Source: Methylocaldum sp002005105
Lineage (GTDB): Bacteria; Pseudomonadota; Gammaproteobacteria; Methylococcales; Methylococcaceae
Assembly: GCF_051027545.1 (NCBI RefSeq)
Contig: NZ_CP194902.1
Coordinates: 4,154,001 to 4,218,000 of the forward strand
Length of the DNA stretch: 64,000 nucleotides
Direction of reading: 5' to 3'
The notes under the pieces were generated by a model. It was not told the DNA's origin. It did no database searches and worked only from the letters and a program-made list of their open reading frames with translations. The position numbers and the translations under genes are program-made. Below are positions 34,104 to 43,102 of this stretch, piece after piece (positions within the stretch are counted from its first letter, which is position 1; the number at the start of each line of letters is the position of its first letter).

Positions 34104-36335
34104 ATGCGTGTTTCAAATCTCCGCAGACCAGTCAATCGCACCGTCTCGATTCTACTGCTCGCGACCTTTGCCGGCCCGGTCACGCACGCCGGCGCCATCG
34201 ATCCCCGGCTCGATGCGGTCTTGCGAACGGCAAAGCCGAATGAGTCCATCGCCGTGATCGTTACACTGTCCGACCGAGTCGAGTTAGGCGACTTCAAGGA
34301 CAAGGACAAACGGCTCCGCAGAAGTAAAATCACCAAAGCGCTCAAGGCCAAGGCGAATCAAAGCCAGAAATCGCTGAAAGCCTTTTTGCAAAGCCAGGGG
34401 GCTCAGCGCGTCCGGCAGCTTTGGTTGATCAACGGGATGTCGTTTGCCGCCAAAGGAAGAGCGGTTCTAGAAGTGGCCAGGCGGCCGGAGGTCGAGCGCA
34501 TGAGTCTCGACCAGACGCTGGAAGCGCCGACGGCAAGCGCCGGCACTCAGGCCGCTCCCGAATGGAACCTAAACGTCATCCATGTTCCGGAACTATGGGC
34601 GATGCAGCACACCGGACGTGGGATCGTGGTCGCCAACATGGATACCGGAGTGGATGCGAATCACCCAGACCTCGGCAGTCGCTGGCGGGGCGGCGCGAAC
34701 AGTTGGTACGACCCGCACGGCGAGCACGCCACCCCCTACGATGGCCACGGACACGGCACCCAGACCATGGGCATCATGGTCGGAGGGAGCGCCGGCGGCA
34801 CGGCCATAGGCGTCGCTCCAGGGGCCGAATGGATCGCGGCCAAACTGTTCGACGATGCCGGACAGGCGCAATTCAGCGATATCCACCTGAGCTTTCAGTG
34901 GCTGCTCGATCCGGACGGCAACCCGGATACGTCCGACGCGCCCGACGTCGTCGCTGCCTCGTGGGGCTTGCAAGGCACCACGGACCGGTGTGTCCTCGAA
35001 TTCGCGAACGACATCCAGGTCTTCAGGGAGGCGGGTATCGGCCTCGTGTTCTCGGCCGGGAACGAAGGTCCGATCTCTTCGAGCAGCGTGAGTCCGGCCA
35101 ATAATCCCGAAGCCTTTTCGAGCGGTGCGGTGGACGACACATCGGTCGTGGCGAATTTCAGCAGCCGTGGGGCTTCGGCCTGCGATGGCGGCATCTATCC
35201 TCAATTGAGCGCTCCCGGTGTCGACGTCAACACCAGCGATTTGTCGTTCGGCGGGCTGCCTATTTACGCCACCGTCTCCGGCACGTCCTACGCCGCTGCT
35301 CATGCCGCGGGCACGATGGCCTTGCTGCTCGAAGCGTTTCCGAATACGGGCATAGCGGTCCTGGAATCGACCCTGCGGCAATCCGCCCAAGACCTGGGCG
35401 AGTCCGGCGCCGACAACAGCTACGGCTACGGGCTGATTGATGCCAAGGCCGCGCATGATTACCTGCTCGATCATCCGCCCGGCGGCGGCCACGCGCCTGC
35501 AATTACCTCGACCCCGGTGACGACGGCCACCCAAGGGCAACGATACACCTATACCGTAACGGCCAGCGACCCCGATGGCGACACGTTGATTTTTTCGCTC
35601 GACAGCGCGCCGACGGGCATGAGCATCGATGGCGGGACGGGGCTTATCTCCTGGATTCCGAACGCCGATCAAGTGGGCGCCAACAACGTGACCGTGAAGG
35701 TCGCCGATTTCGGCGGGCTATCCACGACTCAGACCTTTACGATCAACGTGGCCGACGTTAATGATCCGCCCGTCGCGTCAAACGATGCCTACAGCACGGT
35801 CGAGGGCGGGACCCTCTCGATCGCCGCGCCCGGCGTGCTCGGCAACGATAGCGACCCCGACGGCGACTCGCTCAACGCTGTTCTGGCCGGCGGCGTTGCC
35901 CATGGAAGCCTGAACCTGAATGCCAATGGCAGCTTCAGTTATACGCCGGCCGTCGGCTTCACCGGCACCGACGGCTTTACCTATCGAGCCAATGACGGCA
36001 CATCGTCGAGCACGCCGGCGACGGTATCCATCACCGTGGCCGCCAATAAACCCCCGGTGGCGGCGAACGACTCGGCAACCACGCGCAGAAACACCGGCAA
36101 GCTCATTGCCGTACTGGCCAACGATTCCGATCCGGACGGCAGCCTCGATCCCGCGACGGTAACGATCTCCGCGAAACCCGATAAGGGCGGATCTGCCGTC
36201 GCCAATGGCGATGGCACGATCACCTACAGGCCGAGGCTGCGCTTCACGGGCACGGAGGTTTTCAGGTACACGGTCAACGACAACCGGGGCGCCGAATCCA
36301 ATGCGGCTACCGTTACGGTGAACGTCACCCGGTGA
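34104..36335 (+). CDS. Secreted S8 (subtilisin) serine peptidase with cadherin-like repeats
   Basis: A 743-residue exported protease. The signal is followed by an I9-like propeptide region (IAVIVTLSDRVEL). The catalytic triad is intact: Asp180 in VVANMDTGVD, His217 in DGHGHGTQ, Ser395 in SGTSYAAAHAAGTMAL, with oxyanion Asn320 in SAGNEGP. Residues about 465-743 are an Ig-like domain and cadherin-like repeats (VLGNDSDPDGDSL, SFSYTP) ending VNVTR, homologous to the tail of the cupredoxin protein at 31687. It may process that protein or the giant protein outside the cell. ATG 34104 has GGAG 10 bases upstream; GTG 34095 is an alternative. Confidence 0.9.
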   Translation: MRVSNLRRPVNRTVSILLLATFAGPVTHAGAIDPRLDAVLRTAKPNESIAVIVTLSDRVELGDFKDKDKRLRRSKITKALKAKANQSQKSLKAFLQSQGAQRVRQLWLINGMSFAAKGRAVLEVARRPEVERMSLDQTLEAPTASAGTQAAPEWNLNVIHVPELWAMQHTGRGIVVANMDTGVDANHPDLGSRWRGGANSWYDPHGEHATPYDGHGHGTQTMGIMVGGSAGGTAIGVAPGAEWIAAKLFDDAGQAQFSDIHLSFQWLLDPDGNPDTSDAPDVVAASWGLQGTTDRCVLEFANDIQVFREAGIGLVFSAGNEGPISSSSVSPANNPEAFSSGAVDDTSVVANFSSRGASACDGGIYPQLSAPGVDVNTSDLSFGGLPIYATVSGTSYAAAHAAGTMALLLEAFPNTGIAVLESTLRQSAQDLGESGADNSYGYGLIDAKAAHDYLLDHPPGGGHAPAITSTPVTTATQGQRYTYTVTASDPDGDTLIFSLDSAPTGMSIDGGTGLISWIPNADQVGANNVTVKVADFGGLSTTQTFTINVADVNDPPVASNDAYSTVEGGTLSIAAPGVLGNDSDPDGDSLNAVLAGGVAHGSLNLNANGSFSYTPAVGFTGTDGFTYRANDGTSSSTPATVSITVAANKPPVAANDSATTRRNTGKLIAVLANDSDPDGSLDPATVTISAKPDKGGSAVANGDGTITYRPRLRFTGTEVFRYTVNDNRGAESNAATVTVNVTR

Positions 36336-36348
36336 GGAGGCAAAGGAC

Positions 36349-36960
36349 ATGAACGGAACAGATTGTCGCCGCCTCGTTTCGGTTTGCCTCCTTCTCACGG
36401 CGGGGACGGCGTTTGCTCCCTGCGATGCGGGCTCTTACGATAGGGCTGCTTCCATTTCCTTTCAGACCGGCTTATCGTACGTGATTCCGGAAATCACGCT
36501 GGTCGATCAGGGCGGCCGGCGCGTTTCCTTATCTTCCCAGCTCGATATCGATAGGCCGGTCGTCCTCGATTTCGTCTTCACCACCTGCACGACGGTCTGC
36601 CCGATATCCACGGCGCGCCTGTCCAAGCTTCAGGCGCAGCTGACCCGCCAGCGAGCAAAATTCCGCCTGATTTCGATCTCCATCGATCCGGAGCACGATA
36701 CGCTGGAAGCGCTTAGGCAGTATGCCCAAGAGTTTGGCGCGGGTCCGGATTGGCGTTTTCTTACCGGCGATGCGGCCAGCGTTCTCGCCGTTCAGAAGGC
36801 TTTCGACGCCTACCGGGGCGGCAAAACCTATCACCCTGCGTTGACGTTCATGCGTTTTCCCCACGACCCGCGATGGCTCCGTTTCGAAGGGTTGGTGAGC
36901 GCCGACACCCTGCTCCATCACTTCTTGACCCTCGCTCCGGACAACGTCGCGGCCAAGTGA
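36349..36960 (+). CDS. SCO1/SenC-family copper chaperone
   Basis: A 203-residue exported thioredoxin-fold protein. Signal peptide to about residue 27. It has the SCO CxxxC copper site Cys80-Cys84 (FTTCTTVCPIS), the SIDPEHDTLEALRQYA helix and His161 in TYHPALTF, the third copper ligand. SCO proteins insert copper into periplasmic or membrane targets, normally CuA of cytochrome oxidase. Here it sits among cupredoxin genes, so it may serve them. The gene ends TGATG, overlapping the next start. Confidence 0.92.
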   Translation: MNGTDCRRLVSVCLLLTAGTAFAPCDAGSYDRAASISFQTGLSYVIPEITLVDQGGRRVSLSSQLDIDRPVVLDFVFTTCTTVCPISTARLSKLQAQLTRQRAKFRLISISIDPEHDTLEALRQYAQEFGAGPDWRFLTGDAASVLAVQKAFDAYRGGKTYHPALTFMRFPHDPRWLRFEGLVSADTLLHHFLTLAPDNVAAK

Positions 36961-38660
36961 TGTTCACGCTACGGCAACGCCGCCTGATCGACGCCATGAA
37001 AGGAAGCTTGCTGACGCTTCTTGCGGTCCATTCATGTGTCGCATCTGCGGCTGCCACACCAACGCAGACCATTGGGATAAACTTGGGGATGGTCGAATGG
37101 GGCAAGCGAATCTATCGCGAAGGAGTTCTTCCTTCCGGGCGTCCCCTGCATGCCTTGGTTCAGGACGATGTGACGCTGACGGGGAGCCGCGCCGCGTGCG
37201 TCAATTGCCATGGACGCAGCGGGTTCGGCTCCGGCGAGGGACAAGCCGTCGCGCGGCCGATCACCGGACCTTCGCTTTATAACCCTGCGTCCCCCCCTCA
37301 CCCGAAGATGCATGGCTCCGGGTCTCAAAGCGCACTGAGCCGCCCCGCGTACACGGACGAAACGCTCGCCACAGCCCTCCGAACCGGCATCGACATGACG
37401 GGACGCCGACTCAACCCGCCCATGCCGCGTTATACGTTGACCCGGACCGAGTCCGACGCTCTGATCGCTTATTTGAAAACGCTGTCGATGGCCCCATCTC
37501 CCGGAGTCAACGATCAAACGATTCATTTTGCGACGGTAGCGACCGAGGATGCGGAGCCGGCGAAACAAAAGGCAATGCTAGATGTCTTGGAGGCTTTCTT
37601 TCGGAACAAGAATGCCGAAACACGACGCGAGACCCTGCGGGCCGAGCGTGCCCCATGGGATATGGAGCGTGAATACAAGGCCTACCGAAAGTGGCGGCTA
37701 CACCTGTGGACGTTGACGGGGCGTCCGGAAACCTGGCGCGCTCAACTCGTGGCCTATTACCGCACACAGCCGGTCTTTGCGCTGCTCAGCGGGATCGGGG
37801 CGGGGGCTTGGCAGCCGGTCCATGATTTTTGCGAGCGGCACGAAGTTCCCTGCCTGTTCCCGAACGTGGACTTTCCCGTCTTCTCCGAAAACGGCTATTA
37901 CGCTTTCTACTTTTCTCGCGGCGTGACCCTCGAGGCGGACGTACTGGCCAGGCATCTCAGCGAAGCATCCGAGAGATCCCTGCCCGGTCCTATCGTCCAG
38001 ATTTTCCGCAACGACAAAACCGGCAGAATCCCCGCCGACGCCTTTCGGAGGGCGATGAAAGCTAACGGAAACGCTAGGGTCCGGGATGTCGGTCTCGACC
38101 CAGCCGCCAAACCGACCGCGGATTTTTGGCGCACTTTTCTGAAACGCGAGCAGCCTGCTCTGCTCGTCCTCTGGCTCCGAGATTCGGATTTGAGCGGCCT
38201 GGAGAGCCTGGCCGCGTCTGTACTGGCCCCCGAGCGGATCTATCTTTCTTCAACCCTGTCGAACAAAGCGTCCTCCTTCCTTGCGGCCGATTCGAGAACC
38301 AAAATTCGCTTCGTTTATCCGTTCGAATTACCGGAGGCGCTTGATCGGCGGTTGTTGCGACTCAAGGCGTGGCTGAAGCGTAGGAAGCTCGAGCTCATCG
38401 ACGAACGCGTTCAGGCGAACACTTATTTTGCCGTGACCAAGGCGGGAGCCGCGTTGATGCATATGGTCGATCATTTTTCACGTGACTATTTCGTGGAAAA
38501 GATCGAACATGAAGTGGATACGACCATAGCCACGTCGGTTTACCCGCATTTGAGCCTCGGCACCGGCCGGCGCTTCGCATCGAACGGCGCTTATCTGGTC
38601 GAGCCTGATGTGGAAAGGAACGAGACACTGGTACCCGTCAGCCGCTGGATCGTTCCTTGA
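36960..38660 (+). CDS. Cytochrome c / periplasmic-binding-protein fusion
   Basis: A 566-residue exported protein. After the signal (cleavage near VASAA, about residue 31) a class I cytochrome c domain (about 45-165) carries one haem site, Cys80-Cys83-His84 (CVNCHG), and a distal Met candidate in LNPPMPRYTL. Residues about 180-566 resemble a type I periplasmic substrate-binding fold (PVFALLSGIGAGAWQPVHDFCERHEVP), but without a transporter gene nearby. Pairs of SCO and this fusion occur together in other proteobacteria. It could pass electrons from the oxidase or sense a small molecule. Start overlaps the SCO stop by one base. Confidence 0.82.
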   Translation: MFTLRQRRLIDAMKGSLLTLLAVHSCVASAAATPTQTIGINLGMVEWGKRIYREGVLPSGRPLHALVQDDVTLTGSRAACVNCHGRSGFGSGEGQAVARPITGPSLYNPASPPHPKMHGSGSQSALSRPAYTDETLATALRTGIDMTGRRLNPPMPRYTLTRTESDALIAYLKTLSMAPSPGVNDQTIHFATVATEDAEPAKQKAMLDVLEAFFRNKNAETRRETLRAERAPWDMEREYKAYRKWRLHLWTLTGRPETWRAQLVAYYRTQPVFALLSGIGAGAWQPVHDFCERHEVPCLFPNVDFPVFSENGYYAFYFSRGVTLEADVLARHLSEASERSLPGPIVQIFRNDKTGRIPADAFRRAMKANGNARVRDVGLDPAAKPTADFWRTFLKREQPALLVLWLRDSDLSGLESLAASVLAPERIYLSSTLSNKASSFLAADSRTKIRFVYPFELPEALDRRLLRLKAWLKRRKLELIDERVQANTYFAVTKAGAALMHMVDHFSRDYFVEKIEHEVDTTIATSVYPHLSLGTGRRFASNGAYLVEPDVERNETLVPVSRWIVP

Positions 38661-38689
38661 TCCGAGGTTCTGTAGTCGAACGCAGGCTC

Positions 38690-39673
38690 ACTTAAACGCG
38701 AATTAAGAGCTAACGGAGAGAAGATGCCAGCCCATTGGTGTCTCTTGAGGAGGGTTCTGCAACACCCCTCGGAGAGACGACCATGGACTGGCAAACTCAA
38801 CTCATTACGGTGTATCTGACGGTGTGTGATCTCTACCGCAGGGGCCTCTGGGTCCATGGACAGCGATTCGCGCCCTAGGCCGATCTGCGCTTTACGGATG
38901 AAGAGGCCATCACCCTTTATTTGTGTGGCATTCTCGATGGAAAGTGCCAGATCAAAACGCTCTACGAGCATGCCCGGCGCTATTGGCGTGACTGGTTTCC
39001 GCATCTGCCCAGCTACGGCGGCTTCGTCCAGCGCCTGAATCGGCTCGCCGACGTGTTTCCCGCGCTGTTGGAACGCTGGAGTCCAGCTGGCGCGCCCGCC
39101 ACCCCGATCGGGGTCGCCGATTCCTTCAAGGTGGTGCTGGCCCAGCAGGCCCGGCGGTATACCGCCAAGGTTGCCAAGGACCTGGCGGCGAGTGGCTATT
39201 GTCCGACCAAGAAGCTCTACTACCACGGGGTGAAAAGCCACGTGATCGGCGATGAGCGGCCGGGCACCTTACCCCGGCCCCGCTATATCGCTCTGACGGC
39301 GGCGAACCTGAACGACGGCCCGGTGCTCGAACAGATTGCCCCGAGCCTGGGCTATCGAAATCTGTTTGCCGATAAGGCTTACGAATACCTGTCGCGCCAG
39401 ACCTCGCTCCCGTTCACGGTCTTCACGCCGGTGCGAAAGACGCCGGGACAGGCGCATCTCGATGCCGCCGACCGGTTGTATTCCACGGCCGTGTCGCGGG
39501 TTCGCCAACCCATTGAAGCGCTGTTTAACTGGATTCAGGCGAAAACCGGTATCGAGGCGGCCAGCAAAGTCCGTTCCTCGCGGGGACTCCTCGTTCACGT
39601 CTTCGGCCGCCTCGCGGCTGCCATGTTCCTGTTGAACCAGTGGCCGGACAGCCCTTAATTCGCATTTAAGCGA
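38690..39673 (+). mobile_element. IS982-family insertion sequence
   Basis: Ends are imperfect 21-bp inverted repeats: CTTAAACGCGAATTAAGAGC at the left and the reverse complement of AATTCGCATTTAAGC at the right. It holds one transposase gene with an in-frame amber codon. It inserted just after the cytochrome c fusion gene. No clear target duplication is seen. Confidence 0.8.
38783..39658 (+). pseudogene. IS982 transposase with in-frame amber stop
   Basis: Reads MDWQTQLITVYLTVCDLYRR and continues as a full IS982 transposase (RFTDEEAITLYLCGILDGK, IGVADSFKVVLAQQARR, YYHGVKSHVIGD, FADKAYEYL, VSRVRQPIEALFNWIQAKTGIE). A TAG at 38876 interrupts it at residue 32, between FAP and ADLRF. The rest is intact. 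A single-base change (probably CAG to TAG) explains it. A shorter product could start later but would lack the N-terminus. Confidence 0.85.
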
Positions 39674-39693
39674 GTGTCATTGTCCGACCTTTC

Positions 39694-40020
39694 TCACGTG
39701 ACCCCGTCACTGCGATGGATAATCCGCAATCGTCGGCTGATCCGGTCCAAAATCAGAAAAGCCCCCGCGAGGATCAAGACATGGATGAATCCGGAGATAT
39801 TGGACCTTGAAACGAGGAGCCCGGATTGGATAAGCAGCACGCTCAGGAAGGCCGATGCAAAAATCGATAATGCGCCGGTCAAGGGATCGAACGGGCGGCG
39901 GCGCAGCAGCCAGAGCGGAGCGAGAAACGCAAATCCAGTCAGGCCGACCAAGCTGGCGCGCACCAGATTGACTTCAGGGTACAGAATGCGAAAACGCCGA
40001 TCCAGCAGGAACAGCAGCAA
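39694..40020 (-). CDS. Small integral membrane protein, unknown
   Basis: About 108 residues from a TTG at 40020; the frame stays open to 40056, but no ATG or GTG is seen, so the true start is uncertain. Three to four hydrophobic helices (VRASLVGLTGFAFLAPLWLL, GALSIFASAFLSVLLIQ, GFIHVLILAGAFLIL) with basic loops. It follows the FG-GAP protein gene within 35 bases on the same strand and is probably co-transcribed. Confidence 0.5.
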   Translation of the reverse strand: MLLFLLDRRFRILYPEVNLVRASLVGLTGFAFLAPLWLLRRRPFDPLTGALSIFASAFLSVLLIQSGLLVSRSNISGFIHVLILAGAFLILDRISRRLRIIHRSDGVT

Positions 40021-40052
40021 CGTCAGGCTACCGATCGAGAGTCGATTTCGTT

Positions 40053-41693
40053 TCAGTGCGGATGCCCCTTGGCCGATTTGGCAGCGGAGTGGGTTTCGGA
40101 GTCCACGGTAGCGCCTGTGACGGGACCGTCAATCCGGAACGGCCGGTTCACGGGCGGATGATCGAAGACCGTCTGGCTCCCGTCTGCCCATGCGATCACA
40201 AGCCGCTCGGCATGCGTGCCTCGACCCAGGCCAAAAACAAGAGCTGAGGTCTGATCGGTGCCCAGCCCCGAAGCAGAAGCGACCTCGCGGGTGTATTTGG
40301 CCCCCGAGCCTTCCAACGACGCGCGGGCGCCAAGCGAACGAACGGTATCCGGCAGGATCACCGTGACCCGGTTGTCGTCGCTGCGGTTCAAGTAGGCCCG
40401 GCTCGGGCTGTCATTGTTGAGCCAGAACAGGTCCGGACGGCCATCACCGTCGAAATCGGCGATGACGGGCGAGTTGCTGAACGCGGGGTTCTCGGCTACC
40501 GGCGCAGGGTAGAAATCCGGCGTCGTGCCGACACCGAGGAGCACTTTCCCGGGAAACTTGAACAGGTGGTGGACTGGCCACTTGACGTAGTTTTGGGATA
40601 CGAGGAGGTCCAGCGTCCCGTCGAAATTGACGTCCTCGAATACCGGTCCCCAGGCAAAACCAAGTCCTCCGAGTCCCGCCGCCTTCGTGACATTGCTGAA
40701 GCGGAACCCGCCCTCGTTGCGCAGCAACAACCAGCCGCCAGCGTAAGGCTGGTCATCATGGCGGTCGCCTTTGGCAGCAAAAGCAGGGAACGAATCGCCG
40801 ACGTTGGAGAACACGAGATCCTGGTCGCCGTCGCCGTCCATGTCGCCCGCCGCGACGCCCATCCAGAAGCCATAACCCGACGCGAGCGGCACGGCCTCGA
40901 AGCGGCCATCGCGGAGGTTGCGCAGGATTTCGACCTGGCCGGTGTTTTGCGCGAGGACCAAGTCTTGATAACCGTCGCCATCCAGATCGACGAAAATCGA
41001 GGTGAAGGTGTTCTGCTTCGAGGCGGTGACTGGTGTCGTGATGTCCGTGAATCGGAGATTGCCGTCGTTGCGCAGCAGGCGGTTCGTCTTGGCGTGCTCG
41101 GGCACGTTGAATGTGGCCGAGACGAAGTGAGGGCGGTCGACGAAATCACTGATGTAGAGGTCACCGTCACCGTCATGATCGATATCGGACACGGCGATCG
41201 CCAGCGGGACTGAATTGACGGGTAATGCGACCGGCAGGGGTTGCGGCTGGAATTTTTGGTTCTGGTTTATATAGAGTGTGACACCATCATCGCGTGCCAC
41301 GATCAAGTCCACGTCTCCATCGCCGTCGAGATCAATTGCGCAGGACCCGTAGGTCGCAGGTTTCGGGTCCGGAGACGAAATTCCCGTGCCGGCGATGCGG
41401 TCCACCAGCCGCCCATCTTGCAGCGCAAGCAGCGCGTCCGGTTGGCCGGCGCCGCCGCCCACGAAAATCTCCTCGCGGCCGTCGCCGTCCAAATCCAGCA
41501 CGGCGGCTCCCGTGAGGTGGTGGGATGTCTCGCGGTTCCAGCGATGCGAGAAGTCGACAGCGATCTCCTCGTAGCGAGGCAGCGCCACGCCCTTGGGCAG
41601 GGCGCGCAGCGGTTCGCTGGGGTAGATCCACACGCAGCCCGGAAAGGCCAGGCCGGCAAGCACACAGGCCGCGATTCTGAGTGAATTTTTCAC
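40053..41693 (-). CDS. FG-GAP/ASPIC-UnbV (CRTAC1-like) secreted protein
   Basis: 546 residues from GTG 41693, chosen for its TGGAGG site and the signal sequence that follows. A possible lipobox is AFPGC at about residue 20. The body is a chain of FG-GAP/VCBS beta-propeller repeats with DxDGDG calcium loops: LDLDGDGREEI, IDLDGDGDVDLI, DIDHDGDGDLYI, VDLDGDGYQDLV, DMDGDGDQDLVF, DFDGDGRPDLFW. A C-terminal ASPIC/UnbV domain (ADGSQTVFDHPPVNRPFRI) completes the CRTAC1 layout. Function of such bacterial proteins is unknown; they are extracellular calcium-binding propellers. It lies 67 bases after the spondin-domain gene. Confidence 0.88.
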   Translation of the reverse strand: MKNSLRIAACVLAGLAFPGCVWIYPSEPLRALPKGVALPRYEEIAVDFSHRWNRETSHHLTGAAVLDLDGDGREEIFVGGGAGQPDALLALQDGRLVDRIAGTGISSPDPKPATYGSCAIDLDGDGDVDLIVARDDGVTLYINQNQKFQPQPLPVALPVNSVPLAIAVSDIDHDGDGDLYISDFVDRPHFVSATFNVPEHAKTNRLLRNDGNLRFTDITTPVTASKQNTFTSIFVDLDGDGYQDLVLAQNTGQVEILRNLRDGRFEAVPLASGYGFWMGVAAGDMDGDGDQDLVFSNVGDSFPAFAAKGDRHDDQPYAGGWLLLRNEGGFRFSNVTKAAGLGGLGFAWGPVFEDVNFDGTLDLLVSQNYVKWPVHHLFKFPGKVLLGVGTTPDFYPAPVAENPAFSNSPVIADFDGDGRPDLFWLNNDSPSRAYLNRSDDNRVTVILPDTVRSLGARASLEGSGAKYTREVASASGLGTDQTSALVFGLGRGTHAERLVIAWADGSQTVFDHPPVNRPFRIDGPVTGATVDSETHSAAKSAKGHPH

Positions 41694-41760
41694 GGTAGTA
41701 TCCTCCAGGTAGCCCGCCGCAGTGAACGTGGCGGGCAGGTGTGGAAAATTGTTAACCGCA

Positions 41761-42528
41761 CTACTGACGGACAAAGGTGACCTGGCCGACCGGATTACGC
41801 TTGCCGTCCTTTTTCAAGAAATACGCTGCGTCGCTCGGCTGGACAGTTCCGCGTGGCTCGGCGTCGCTATCGAAAGCCCGATAGCTGGTGCCCGAGTCCG
41901 TGCCCGTGTCCCAGGCGTAAAGCGTGACGGACTTTTTGCCGACCCATTGGCCGTTCTCCATCAGCATGACGTCGGCGGCAAAGCCGCACCAGTCCGGGCT
42001 GGGCGCGATCATCGCGCCGATCGACACCATTGGATGACTTGGGTTGATCTCAAAATTCGCAACGGCCTTGCCCGGGACGTCCCGTATCGGATCCGGCGTT
42101 TCGATCAATACCCCGGCGGCACCGGCCGCAATGGCCGAGCGGATTTCGTCATCAAGCGGCTGGTGCTTTCCTTCCTCACACAGATGCTCAACGCCCGGCG
42201 ATGCTGTGCCGCCGGCCTTGAACGGCGAGTAATCGGCGTTGTGAGTTACGCCGATGACCGGAGAAAAGTGCGCGAGCAACGGGAAATCCTTTGGATGCGT
42301 CTTGGAACTCCAAGTCCGCTCGAAAGAGACCTGGTAGCGCGCGGGCGCGGGTTCCGCATGGGCAGCGCTACAGGATAGAACTGCCGCCGCGAGGGCCGTG
42401 CCGCTGATCCAGCGCTGGCCGCGAATGGCGGAAATCCGCGAGGACACAGGGGTTCCGATGTGCTGGCGGGGGGCCAGATGACGGGATTGGGCCGGAACTG
42501 AATTAGGGAAGCGCATGGTCGATCTCAT
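41761..42528 (-). CDS. Spondin-domain exported protein
   Basis: 255 residues from ATG 42528 (AGGAG site); earlier in-frame Met codons have no site. Signal peptide ends near SAAHA. The rest is one spondin_N domain: ARYQVSFERTWSSKTHPKDFP, AHFSPVIGVTHN, the ASPGVEHLCEEGK stretch, then W-C-G-F and the closing LYAWDTGTDSGTSY. These domains are known from eukaryotic matrix proteins and some bacterial surface proteins. Start of a three-gene unit with the FG-GAP protein and a membrane protein, behind a sigma-54-like promoter. Confidence 0.85.
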   Translation of the reverse strand: MRSTMRFPNSVPAQSRHLAPRQHIGTPVSSRISAIRGQRWISGTALAAAVLSCSAAHAEPAPARYQVSFERTWSSKTHPKDFPLLAHFSPVIGVTHNADYSPFKAGGTASPGVEHLCEEGKHQPLDDEIRSAIAAGAAGVLIETPDPIRDVPGKAVANFEINPSHPMVSIGAMIAPSPDWCGFAADVMLMENGQWVGKKSVTLYAWDTGTDSGTSYRAFDSDAEPRGTVQPSDAAYFLKKDGKRNPVGQVTFVRQ

Positions 42529-42611
42529 GGTGTGTCTCCTAGTGCAGTGATGTGTTGTGGTTGCTGCGATCGCTTCCGGAACCAAACTCCGGCGGATCGT
42601 GAAACTGTTAA

Positions 42612-42627
42612 AACAATCAACGTGCCA
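42612..42627 (-). promoter_or_regulatory. Sigma-54-like promoter of the spondin gene
   Basis: On the minus strand TGGCACGTTGATTGTT. It has a perfect -24 element (TGGCACG) and TTGT in place of TTGC at -12, with correct spacing. It lies 84 bases before ATG 42528. A sigma-54 activator is encoded at 46112. Confidence 0.55.
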
Positions 42628-42639
42628 GTATTGGATAAG

Positions 42640-43102
42640 GGTAAAAACAACCAATAAAATCCATGACATATGCACTACACGGAGATACGGCCATAATTCT
42701 CGGCCATCGTCCCCACTGCCATTTGCAGGGAAACCTCAACTATTCGTGGGCCTGATCGGGCATATCCAGCGTAGCCTTGGTGATGGGTACCAACCCGCGT
42801 GATTGGCCACTCTGGTCGTCCACTTCACGGCTACAACCCTGTGGTCTTTTGTGCAGACACGCCTCCAGGACTGAGATCCAAGGGTTAAGGAGAACGTGAT
42901 GTTCGCGGAGGTGAAAAAGACGAAAGTCGCGTGCAATCCAGGCATGAGATTTCACCACTCGTGTGGTATCCAAGGACGCTGTGGGTAGGCAATTATCCCG
43001 CCGGCAGCTTCTACCCATCCCTTGTCCGGCCATCATGCGGACGCGCCTTTGGATCAGCAGCCCGCAAGACACTGGCCTTTGGCAGACGGACCGCCGGCAA
43101 AA
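42640..43102. other. Intergenic region, no supported gene
   Basis: Between the sigma-54-like promoter and the msrQ remnant. The composition is less GC-rich and all frames here look like chance. Activator binding sites for the spondin promoter would be expected here, but no repeat matching those at 45883 was found. Confidence 0.4.

Noticed and set aside
38876..38878. Amber codon in the IS982 transposase as recoding (readthrough or pyrrolysine)
   Set aside because: It is a single stop in one IS copy with no recoding signal seen; a point mutation is simpler.
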